A program made the translations under genes and the position numbers. Shown piece after piece: positions 55,315-63,443 of a DNA stretch of 64,000 bases. The notes beneath the pieces are model-generated. The model made no database searches, was not told where the DNA came from, and saw nothing but the letters and a program-made list of their open reading frames with translations. This DNA is from Pricia mediterranea (GTDB lineage: Bacteria; Bacteroidota; Bacteroidia; Flavobacteriales; Flavobacteriaceae), in contig NZ_JAVTTP010000001.1 in the NCBI RefSeq assembly GCF_032248455.1, positions 2,850,501 to 2,914,500 of the forward strand, written 5' to 3'. How positions within the stretch are numbered: position 1 is the first letter of the stretch; each line of letters begins with the position of its first letter.

Positions 55315-56640
55315 ATGAAAAACACCACCCGTATTACGGACATCGAGATTAACGACGTCCGCTTCCCGACCAGTCGGTCTTTAGACGGTTCCGATGCCAT
55401 GAATCCTGATCCGGATTATTCGGCGGCCTACGTCATTTTGAAAACGGACCATCCCGATAGTCTGGAGGGGCACGGACTGACTTTTACCATAGGACGGGGC
55501 AACGAGCTTTGTGTGGCGGCGGTGCGTTCGTTATCCCCCCTGATTATTGGGAAAACGCTCGAAAGCTTCACGGCGGACATGGGCGCTTTCTATAGAATGA
55601 TTTCCGGGGATAGCCAGTTGCGCTGGTTGGGTCCCGAAAAGGGAGTTATCCACCTGGCGACGGCCGCCCTGGTCAATGCCGTTTGGGACTTGTACGCCAA
55701 AAAGGAAGGTAAACCACTTTGGAAGCTGGTCGCCGATATGTCCCCCGAAGAGCTGGTTTCCTGTGTCGACTTTACGTACATTACGGATGCCATAACGCCC
55801 GACGAGGCCTTGCAATTGCTAAAAAGAAAGAAGGCTTCAAAACAGGAACGTATCGATAGATTGCATAAGGATGGATATCCTGCCTATACGACCTCCGCGG
55901 GGTGGCTGGGCTATTCCGATGATAAGATGCGCAGGCTGTGCCAAGAGGCCAAGGCCGAGGGTTTCGACCATATCAAGATCAAAGTAGGTTCCGATTTAGC
56001 CGATGATATGCGCCGGGCAGCCATCATCCGGGAGGAAATCGGGCCGGACCTGAGGCTGATGATGGATGCCAACCAAAAATGGGATGTTGATGAGGCCATC
56101 ACCAATATGGAAGAACTGGCCAAGTTCGATCCTTGGTGGATCGAGGAACCTACCAGTCCCGATGACATTCTAGGCCATGCGAAAATCGCAAAGGCCATTG
56201 CCCCGATCCATGTCGCTACGGGCGAGCATTGCCAGAACCGGGTCATGTTCAAGCAATTGATGCAGGCCAGGGCCATCGGCATCTGCCAGATCGATAGCTG
56301 TAGAGTAGGGGGCGTAAACGAGATTTTGGCGATTTTGTTGATGGCGGCCAAATTCGAAATTCCCGTTTGTCCGCATGCGGGCGGAGTGGGACTTTGTGAA
56401 TATGTACAACATCTGTCCATGATCGACTATATTGCGATCAGCGGATCTCTCGAAAATCGCATCATTGAATATGTCGATCACCTGCACGAGCATTTTATCG
56501 ATCCGGTAAAAATGAAGAATGGAGCGTACATGCCACCTGAACTTCCGGGATATAGTATCGAGATAAAAAGGGAATCCCTTCAAGCATATAGTTTTCCCGA
56601 AGGTAGGGTCTGGGAGGAGATTTCTAAGGAACAAGAGTAA
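55315..56640 (+). CDS. fucD: L-fuconate dehydratase, enolase superfamily
   Basis: The 441-residue product is full length for the family. Catalytic residues of the enolase superfamily's fuconate dehydratases are all visible: K221-I-K223, metal ligands D251 (MMDANQKWD), E277 (WWIEEPT) and E304 (ATGEH), and H354 (CPHAGGVGLCE). The N-terminal capping domain has PDYSAAYVILKTD and GHGLTFTIGRGNE, typical of this subgroup and distinct from rhamnonate dehydratases. It converts L-fuconate to 2-keto-3-deoxy-L-fuconate in the cytoplasm. A hydrolase for the later step lies 151 bases downstream. The gene is preceded by a leader region with a palindrome. Confidence 0.93.
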   Translation: MKNTTRITDIEINDVRFPTSRSLDGSDAMNPDPDYSAAYVILKTDHPDSLEGHGLTFTIGRGNELCVAAVRSLSPLIIGKTLESFTADMGAFYRMISGDSQLRWLGPEKGVIHLATAALVNAVWDLYAKKEGKPLWKLVADMSPEELVSCVDFTYITDAITPDEALQLLKRKKASKQERIDRLHKDGYPAYTTSAGWLGYSDDKMRRLCQEAKAEGFDHIKIKVGSDLADDMRRAAIIREEIGPDLRLMMDANQKWDVDEAITNMEELAKFDPWWIEEPTSPDDILGHAKIAKAIAPIHVATGEHCQNRVMFKQLMQARAIGICQIDSCRVGGVNEILAILLMAAKFEIPVCPHAGGVGLCEYVQHLSMIDYIAISGSLENRIIEYVDHLHEHFIDPVKMKNGAYMPPELPGYSIEIKRESLQAYSFPEGRVWEEISKEQE

Positions 56641-56642
56641 AA

Positions 56643-56664
56643 TCCCTCGGTCAAAGCTGAGGGA
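56643..56664 (+). other. Hairpin between fuconate dehydratase and FAH-type genes
   Basis: TCCCTCGG and CTGAGGGA form an 8-bp stem (one G-U pair) around a 6-base loop, directly after the stop codon. No U-run follows, so it may act as mRNA stabiliser rather than terminator. Confidence 0.4.
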
Positions 56665-56791
56665 GATCTGATGAAATTTATCAGGGAACTTTGTCAGAGC
56701 TGAAGCCCGATGTTGACAACGTAAAACAAGAACTTGAAACAATTTTTTTTACGAAACGAGCATTAATAAATTCATTAAAATATTTCAACGT

Positions 56792-57652
56792 ATGAAATTA
56801 ATACGATTTGGCGAAACAGGTAAAGAAAAGCCCGGGGTACAACTTGAGGATGGCACCCGGTTGGATGTATCCGCTTTCGGACAGGATTACGACGAGCACT
56901 TTTTTGGAAACCAAGGGATCTCCAAACTTCAGGATTGGCTGGCATCCCATCAAGACAAGTGCCCGAAAATCGAGGGGACCATCCGGCTGGGACCGCCTTC
57001 GTGGAGACCTTCCAAACTGGTCTGTGTGGGATTGAACTACGCCAAGCATGCCGCGGAAAGCGGAATGGAGATCCCAAAAGAACCCGTGCTATTCTTTAAG
57101 GCCACCTCCGCGATTGTGGGTCCCAACGACGACTTGATCATCCCAAAGGGAAGCCAAAAAACGGATTGGGAGGTCGAACTTGGCGTGGTCATAGGCAAAA
57201 AAGCATCTTACGTTTCCAAAGACGAGGCGATGGACCATGTGGCGGGCTACGTATTGCATAACGATTATAGCGAAAGGGAATTTCAGCTGGAGCGTCACGG
57301 TCAATGGGTCAAGGGCAAAAGCTGCGATACCTTTGCACCGATCGGTCCCTTTATCGCCACCAAAGATGAAATCGATGACCCGCACAACCTTAATCTTTGG
57401 TTGACCTTGAACGGGGAAACGATGCAAGATAGCAACACCTCGGATTTCGTATTCGACATTCCCGAACAGATCAGTTACATCAGTCAGTTTATGACTTTGA
57501 TGCCGGGCGATATTATCTCCACCGGCACCCCGTTCGGGGTGGGACTCGGACTCGACCCCCAGAGATATTTGAAACCCGGCGATGTGGTCGAACTTGGAAT
57601 CCAAGGTCTAGGGAGATCGAAGCAGACAGCAAGAGCATATCAAGGGAAGTAG
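56792..57652 (+). CDS. Fumarylacetoacetate-hydrolase-family enzyme (likely 2,4-diketo-3-deoxy-L-fuconate hydrolase)
   Basis: The 286-residue product has the FAH core: VCVGLNYAKHAAESGMEIPK near residue 77, VLFFKATSAIVGP, the metal ligands in DWEVELGVVIG (E127, E129) and D158 in YVLHNDYSERE, then STGTPFGVGLGLDP near 240. Relatives in the non-phosphorylated L-fucose and L-rhamnose routes cleave 2,4-diketo-3-deoxy sugar acids to pyruvate and lactate. Position right after the fuconate dehydratase supports this. The dehydrogenase that makes its substrate is not obvious nearby. Confidence 0.87.
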   Translation: MKLIRFGETGKEKPGVQLEDGTRLDVSAFGQDYDEHFFGNQGISKLQDWLASHQDKCPKIEGTIRLGPPSWRPSKLVCVGLNYAKHAAESGMEIPKEPVLFFKATSAIVGPNDDLIIPKGSQKTDWEVELGVVIGKKASYVSKDEAMDHVAGYVLHNDYSEREFQLERHGQWVKGKSCDTFAPIGPFIATKDEIDDPHNLNLWLTLNGETMQDSNTSDFVFDIPEQISYISQFMTLMPGDIISTGTPFGVGLGLDPQRYLKPGDVVELGIQGLGRSKQTARAYQGK

Positions 57653-57711
57653 TTGACGGAAGCTGGTCGTCATCAGTTCTAACTAAAGGTTCTAAGTGGA
57701 CGGACCTTGAA

Positions 57712-57747
57712 CCTTGAACAGCTACAAAGTAACGATAGAACTTTAAA
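57712..57747. repeat. CTTGAACAGC-type dispersed repeat, copy 2
   Basis: The 36 bases begin CCTTGAACAGCTACAAAGTA and match about 29 of 36 bases of the copy at 47240-47275. Many of the differences are A in place of G or T in place of C in this copy, as expected for decay. It lies between the FAH-type and GH109-like genes. Confidence 0.5.
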
Positions 57748-57825
57748 TTCTAAGGTAATCCGGGTTCGAACCAAGAGCATTCAAAAAAGCGATACATAAA
57801 AACAAAAATCACAAAACCAAATACC

Positions 57826-59229
57826 ATGGAAGATTCCAAGAACAGTTTCGACAGAAGAAAATTTATACGGTCCTCGGCCCTGGTCGGGGCGTTTTTGGGG
57901 CTTCCGGGAGCGGCGGCCTTTGGCAAGTCCGACGTGGACAGGGCCTTGGAGAAGATGTCCGAAAAAAGACCATCCTATGGGAAGTCCGTCATCGGATTGA
58001 AAACCGAACCCATAGAGCAGGTGAACGTAGCTTTTATCGGGGTGGGAAACCGGGGGAGTAGCCACGTCAAACACATGGCGGCCCTACATCCCAAAGCAAA
58101 AATTACCGCTATTTGCGATATCCGGGATGAATACGCTCAAAAATCCGTGGATTTCGCCAAGGAAATGGGCCAGAATCCAAAAAAATATAGCGGTACCGAA
58201 GAGGCGTGGAAAGACATGGTCAAGCGCGATGATATCGATTTGGTGATTATCAGCACCCCATGGGAAGACCACGTGCCCATGTGCGTATATGCCATGCAAC
58301 AGGGCAAACACGCCGCCGTTGAGGTACCCGCAGCCTATACGGTCGAAGATTGCTGGAAACTGGTCGATACGGCCGAAGAGACCCAGCGCAACTGCATGAT
58401 GCTGGAGAATGTGTGCTACGGCAATGAAGAGCTTACCCTGCTGCAAATGGTCGATCAGGGCTACTTCGGCACCCTCACCCACGGCGAAGCGGCCTATATC
58501 CACGATCTCAGGCACTCGATGTTCAGCAAGACCGGGTATTATAACCAATGGCGTATCCGGCATCATGTGAAATACGACGGCAACCTGTACCCGATGCACG
58601 GGCTGGCACCGGTCGCACAGTATATGGACATCAACCGGGGCGATCGCTTCAACCACTTGGTATCGATGAGCTCGCTGGAGGCGAATCTATCCGAATATGC
58701 CAAGACCATCGAGCCCGACAACGAATTCTATAAGCATACCGATTTCAAGCACGGCGATATGAATATGACCCTGATCAAAACCGCCAAGGGGCGGACGATT
58801 ATGGTGCAACACGATGTGGCATCGCCCAGGGTCTATAGCCGTATCAATGCGATTTCGGGAACCAAGGCCTACCATGAGGGTTATCCCAGCCGGTTGAGCG
58901 TGAACGGAAAGCACGATTGGCTGACCGAGGCCGAACATGCCGAGGTCTTCGAGAAATACAAACACCCCATTTGGAACAGGCTCAAGGACGAAATTGCCAA
59001 ACACGGCGGACACGGGGGAATGGACTTCGTACTGCTATACCGGCTAATCGATGGTTTCAACCAAGGCCGAGCTTTGGATATGGATGTGTACGATGCCGCG
59101 GATTGGTCCGTGGTGACGCCGCTTTCAGGTATTTCTATCCAAAAAGGCAATGCGCCTGTCAAATTTCCTGATTTTACACGGGGAAATTGGAAGGAAGAGC
59201 GGGCGTTGGGGATTATGGAGAACGTATAA
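57826..59229 (+). CDS. GH109-like Gfo/Idh/MocA protein with Tat-type signal (2)
   Basis: The 467-residue product begins with FDRRKFIRSSALVGAFLGLP, a twin-arginine signal. Its body carries VNVAFIGVGNRGSSHVKHM, ISTPWEDHVPMCVYAMQQGKH, EVPAAYTVEDCWKLVDTAEE, MMLENVCYGNEELTLLQMV, YPMHGLAPVAQYMDINRGDRF and QHDVASPRVYSRINAISGT. These match GH109 enzymes, which cleave alpha-N-acetylgalactosaminides via a bound NAD. It resembles the first GH109-like protein at 29593 but is clearly diverged. It precedes the fucosidase gene and probably acts on the same periplasmic fragments. Confidence 0.87.
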   Translation: MEDSKNSFDRRKFIRSSALVGAFLGLPGAAAFGKSDVDRALEKMSEKRPSYGKSVIGLKTEPIEQVNVAFIGVGNRGSSHVKHMAALHPKAKITAICDIRDEYAQKSVDFAKEMGQNPKKYSGTEEAWKDMVKRDDIDLVIISTPWEDHVPMCVYAMQQGKHAAVEVPAAYTVEDCWKLVDTAEETQRNCMMLENVCYGNEELTLLQMVDQGYFGTLTHGEAAYIHDLRHSMFSKTGYYNQWRIRHHVKYDGNLYPMHGLAPVAQYMDINRGDRFNHLVSMSSLEANLSEYAKTIEPDNEFYKHTDFKHGDMNMTLIKTAKGRTIMVQHDVASPRVYSRINAISGTKAYHEGYPSRLSVNGKHDWLTEAEHAEVFEKYKHPIWNRLKDEIAKHGGHGGMDFVLLYRLIDGFNQGRALDMDVYDAADWSVVTPLSGISIQKGNAPVKFPDFTRGNWKEERALGIMENV

Positions 59230-59295
59230 TACGCATTGAAGGCCGTGTATTCAGGTTCTTGTCCGTTTCCTTCAATGGGGAAATGTGATGTTCTT

Positions 59296-59343
59296 GACAG
59301 AAGGACAAAAGGACAGAAGGACAAAAGGACAAAAGGACAAAAG
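59296..59343. repeat. Tandem 8-bp repeat (GACAAAAG/GACAGAAG), 6 copies
   Basis: Six head-to-tail 8-base units, four GACAAAAG and two GACAGAAG, followed by a degenerate tail to about 59380. The period equals that of the GACCAAGT array at 50604. It lies 125 bases before the fucosidase start. Confidence 0.8.
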
Positions 59344-59468
59344 GACGGAATGATGCAAGGATGAAAAGACGGGACAAAAAGTCGACGACCTGATTACTTG
59401 CCAGCAGTAATTCCGATGGTTACTGGACTCCGTTAACTTGAACTCCAACTATAATAAATCGATATCCC

Positions 59469-61583
59469 GTGAAGATTTCACTTCAATTTTTTAAACTGCC
59501 TTTTGCGATACTACTCCTGTTTTTGATATGTAGTTCCTTTGAAATTGCAGCACAGCCCAAGCCGGTGGGCCCCTTGCCCTCGGAGCGGCAGCTCAGTTGG
59601 CAGCAATTGGAATACTACGCCTTCATCCATTTCAACATGAATACCTTTACGGATATGGAATGGGGCACCGGCGGGGAGTCCCCCGAACAATTCGACCCAT
59701 CCGCCTTGGATGCCGGGCAGTGGGCCGAGGTCGCCAAGGAGGCGGGTATGAAGGGCATCATTATTACCGCTAAGCACCACGACGGTTTTTGCCTGTGGCC
59801 GACCAAGACTACGGAGCATTCGGTCAAGAATTCCCCCTGGAAAGATGGTAATGGCGACCTTATCAAGGACCTGGCGGAAGCCTGCGAGGAATATGGACTC
59901 CAATTCGGCGTGTATCTATCCCCTTGGGACCGGAACAATCCGCGGTACGGCCATCCGGAATACGTCGCCATTTTTCATGAGCAGTTGCGGGAACTGTTGA
60001 CGAACTACGGAGATATCTTCGAGGTCTGGTTCGACGGGGCCAACGGTGGAACGGGCTATTACGGTGGGGCGAACGAGGAACGTAAGATCGATAACAAGAC
60101 CTACTATGAATGGGACAAGGTCACGAACATAATCAGGGAACTGCAGCCTAATGCGGTCATCTTTAGCGATGCAGGTCCCGATATCCGTTGGGTAGGCAAT
60201 GAAGAAGGATATGCCAACGAGACCAATTGGAGCATTATGCGGCGCGATGAGATCTATCCCGGTTGGCCGCGCTACAAAGAACTGCGCTCCGGTCATAAAG
60301 ACGGTACCCACTGGCTCCCCGCAGAGGCCGATGTCTCCATCCGCCCGGGATGGTATTATCATTCCGCCGAAGATCATCAGGTAAAGTCCCTTCCCCATTT
60401 GTTGGACATTTACTACCGTTCGGTGGGCCGCAACGCCAGCTTACTGCTCAACCTGCCCGTTGACGACAGGGGATTGGTGCACGAGACGGATGTAAAGCAG
60501 TTGATGGCCCTGCGTGGACAACTGGACCTGGATTTTAAGTCCGAATTGGCCAAAAACGCCAGGGTAACGGCCACCGATGAACGTGGCAATGGCCGGCAAT
60601 TCGGTGCGACCAATGTCAACGACGGGGCTGACGACACCTACTGGTCGACCAACGATACCCTTTCCTCCGCTTCGATCACCTTCGATTTTGGCGATCCTAC
60701 CGAGGTCAACCGTGTCCTTTTGCAAGAGTATATTCCCTTGGGGCAGCGGGTTAAAAACTTTAGCGTCGAAGCAGAGGTCGACGGCGAATGGAAGGAAATC
60801 GATAGACAGACCACGGTCGGGTACAAACGGATATTGCGGTTCGATCCCGTGACGGCATCCAAAGTGCGGGTCAATTTCTTGGATGCCAAAGGACCCTTGG
60901 CCATCTCCAACATCGAACTCTATCGGGCCCCTAACCTGCTTACGCTGCCCGACCTCCAAAGAAACAGGGACGGCAGGGTCACGCTGTCCGTTCCCGATAA
61001 GAATATCGAGGTGCACTATACTTTGGACGGTAGTAAGCCTACCGCGGCTTCCCCGAAATTCGAGAAGCCGTTTCCGGTAGATGAACCGACCACGGTCAAG
61101 GCGATCGCATATGACCCCGAATCGGGGGAGACGACGGAGACTGCGCTCAAACGCTACGATATTGCTAAAAAGGACTGGAAGGTCGTGGAAGTATCCAGCG
61201 GAACCATTTCGGAGGCCATAAAGGCGATTGATGAGAATCCCGACACCTTTTGGGCAACGGACGAAGGCGGGGAAAGACCGCAGGAGCTGGTCATAGACCT
61301 GGGGAAGTCGTACAAATTAAAAGGCTTTACCTACTGGCCGATACAAGAACGCTATCCCTTCGGAATCATTACGGGCTACAAGTTTTCGGTCAGTTCCGAT
61401 GCCCAAAATTGGAAAGCCGTGGCCGAAGGCGAGTTCGGCAATGTGGTCAACAACCGTATCGAACAGACCGTTGAGTTTGAGCCAACCAAGGGGCAGTATA
61501 TCAAATTAAGGGCAACGAATGTTGATGGCGACGATTTTAGGACGTCGTTTGGGGAAATCGGGGTGATTACGGAAAAAGATTAA
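59469..61583 (+). CDS. GH29 alpha-L-fucosidase with two F5/8-type (CBM32-like) domains
   Basis: The frame opens with GTG at 59469, chosen because a signal peptide (MKISLQFFKLPFAILLLFLI...) starts there. The 704-residue product has a GH29 barrel at about 30-345: LSWQQLEYYAFIHFNMNTF, IIITAKHHDGFCLWPTKTTE near 97-116, and the nucleophile D189 in EVWFDGANGG. After it come a discoidin-like domain (about 350-490), a chitobiase-C-terminal-like segment (about 495-570) and a second discoidin-like domain (about 575-700). It releases alpha-linked L-fucose in the periplasm or at the surface. The released sugar feeds the fuconate pathway genes just upstream. Confidence 0.93.
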   Translation: MKISLQFFKLPFAILLLFLICSSFEIAAQPKPVGPLPSERQLSWQQLEYYAFIHFNMNTFTDMEWGTGGESPEQFDPSALDAGQWAEVAKEAGMKGIIITAKHHDGFCLWPTKTTEHSVKNSPWKDGNGDLIKDLAEACEEYGLQFGVYLSPWDRNNPRYGHPEYVAIFHEQLRELLTNYGDIFEVWFDGANGGTGYYGGANEERKIDNKTYYEWDKVTNIIRELQPNAVIFSDAGPDIRWVGNEEGYANETNWSIMRRDEIYPGWPRYKELRSGHKDGTHWLPAEADVSIRPGWYYHSAEDHQVKSLPHLLDIYYRSVGRNASLLLNLPVDDRGLVHETDVKQLMALRGQLDLDFKSELAKNARVTATDERGNGRQFGATNVNDGADDTYWSTNDTLSSASITFDFGDPTEVNRVLLQEYIPLGQRVKNFSVEAEVDGEWKEIDRQTTVGYKRILRFDPVTASKVRVNFLDAKGPLAISNIELYRAPNLLTLPDLQRNRDGRVTLSVPDKNIEVHYTLDGSKPTAASPKFEKPFPVDEPTTVKAIAYDPESGETTETALKRYDIAKKDWKVVEVSSGTISEAIKAIDENPDTFWATDEGGERPQELVIDLGKSYKLKGFTYWPIQERYPFGIITGYKFSVSSDAQNWKAVAEGEFGNVVNNRIEQTVEFEPTKGQYIKLRATNVDGDDFRTSFGEIGVITEKD

Positions 61584-61642
61584 AAGCTTGTCCGAAAAAG
61601 ACGTTCATAGAACACTTCGATTTAGACGATTTTCCCACAGCG

Positions 61643-63280
61643 CTATTCAATAGGTGTCCCCCGCAATTTGTCGAACAGCTTATAGGCCCGCTCCACTTTT
61701 TGTTTTGGGGCTTGTTCGAACTCCTTTTCGGTTACCTTGTACACTTTTTGAATGCTGTCGAGTTTTTGATGCATGGTTTCGATTACCTCGGCATAGTCGG
61801 GGTCGTCGATGCTGTTGGTGAGCTCGCGGGGGTCTTCCTCAAGGTCGTAGAATTCCCAAGTGTCGATATCGTCGTAAAAATGCATGAGTTTGTAGCGATC
61901 GGTACGGATTCCATAGTGTTTTTTGACCATGTGAAAGGCCGGGTAGTCGTAGTAATGGTAATAGACAACATCCCTAAAATCGGAATCCTCCATACTTCCA
62001 TCCATAAGTCCTTTTAGCGATTCCCCCTGCATCTCTCCGCCCGTTTCGGGCGCTCCGGCGAAATCGAGAAAGGTCTGGGCGAAATCCAAATTCTGCACCA
62101 TGGCACCGATTTCAGTTCCCGCTTCGATAGTGCCGGGCATTTGTACCATTAGGGGCGTGCCAAACGATTCTTCGTACATAAAGCGTTTGTCGAACCATCC
62201 CTTTTCGCCCATCCAAAAACCTTGGTCGGATGTGTATATGACCAAGGTATTTTCGTCAAGTCCGTTTTCCTCTAGGTAATTGAGCAGTCGACCAACCCCA
62301 TCGTCCACCGCCGCAATGGTGGCCATATAGTCCCGAATATAGCGTTGCCCCTTGTATTCGTCGAGTGCCTTGCCGTGCAGGTCCGCCTTCCAAAAGGCAT
62401 TGTTCTCGGGCAGGTAGGCCGCGTCCCAGGCCTCACGTTGAGAGGGCGACATTCTGACGAAATCATTTATCCAAGGGTTGGCCGCCAGTTCGGTGCTACC
62501 ATATTCCTTTGACATCTTGAGGTCGTGACCCTCGTACATGTCCTCATAAATAGTCTGAAGCTGTTCCTGGGCCGCTTTTTGATTCTTGAAATCGGGGAAA
62601 TAGGTATCCGGTAACGGAAACTGCACCGAATCGTATTTGTTGACGTACCGCAACGGGGGCATCCAGTTTCGGTGCGGGGCCTTGTGGTGCACCATTATAA
62701 AGAACGGCATGCTTTCGTTGCGTTGATTTTGCAACCAGTCGATGGCGTCGTCGGTAATGATATCGGTGGCGTAACCGTTGATACGGACGGTATCACCACT
62801 CTGTCTGATAAAATCCGGATTATAATAATTTCCTTGGTCCACAATGATGTTCCAATAGTCGAAGCCCTCCGGATAGCCGTGAAGATGCCATTTGCCCGTA
62901 ATCGCGGTTTGATAGCCGAGTTTTTGCAGCATTTTAGGTACGGTAGGCTGGCTACCGTCGAAACGGTCACCGTTCTGTCGGAAGCCGTTGATGTGGCTGT
63001 GTTTACCCGTCAATATCACCGCGCGACTGGGTCCACAGATGGAATTCGTGACATAGGCACGGTGGAACAGGGCCCCGTTTTCGGCAATTCTATCGATATT
63101 CGGGGTAGGGGCGAGCTCGCTAATAGGATGTCCGTAGGCACTGATGGCCTGAATGGCATGGTCATCGGCCATGATAAAGAGGATGTTGGGCTTTTTACCG
63201 TCGGATGTTTCTTCGGGATTATCCGATTTGCATCCCGCTACAAATAGGAGGGTTATCAGGGGAATGATGTAACGTATCAT
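61643..63280 (-). CDS. Sulfatase lipoprotein, GlcNAc-6-sulfatase-like, Cys-type
   Basis: The 545-residue product has lipobox VAGC (Cys17), NILFIMADDHAIQAISAYG at the metal site, and active-site motif C82-G-P-S-R. The stretches TGKHSHINGF, DQGNYYNPDFI, INGYATDIITDDAIDWL and IMVHHKAPHRNWMPP resemble the N-acetylglucosamine-6-sulfatase branch (S1_11) from memory; the subfamily needs a database check. YTSDQGFWMGEKGWFDKRFM completes the pattern. It is convergent with the fucosidase gene and lies before a GH3 gene on the same strand. Confidence 0.92.
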   Translation of the reverse strand: MIRYIIPLITLLFVAGCKSDNPEETSDGKKPNILFIMADDHAIQAISAYGHPISELAPTPNIDRIAENGALFHRAYVTNSICGPSRAVILTGKHSHINGFRQNGDRFDGSQPTVPKMLQKLGYQTAITGKWHLHGYPEGFDYWNIIVDQGNYYNPDFIRQSGDTVRINGYATDIITDDAIDWLQNQRNESMPFFIMVHHKAPHRNWMPPLRYVNKYDSVQFPLPDTYFPDFKNQKAAQEQLQTIYEDMYEGHDLKMSKEYGSTELAANPWINDFVRMSPSQREAWDAAYLPENNAFWKADLHGKALDEYKGQRYIRDYMATIAAVDDGVGRLLNYLEENGLDENTLVIYTSDQGFWMGEKGWFDKRFMYEESFGTPLMVQMPGTIEAGTEIGAMVQNLDFAQTFLDFAGAPETGGEMQGESLKGLMDGSMEDSDFRDVVYYHYYDYPAFHMVKKHYGIRTDRYKLMHFYDDIDTWEFYDLEEDPRELTNSIDDPDYAEVIETMHQKLDSIQKVYKVTEKEFEQAPKQKVERAYKLFDKLRGTPIE

Positions 63281-63443
63281 AAGGGTTATTTTGTTTTAAA
63301 CTTTTGTCCGTTTATGTACCTAATCGTCAAATAGAAGGTAGAACTGTAGGATCTCAAACGTATGACCGATGACTTTTCCTTAGAATGATGTTTTACTACG
63401 TCTTACCGTCTTACGTCGGATTTAGTTCGCTGATCAATGTCTG

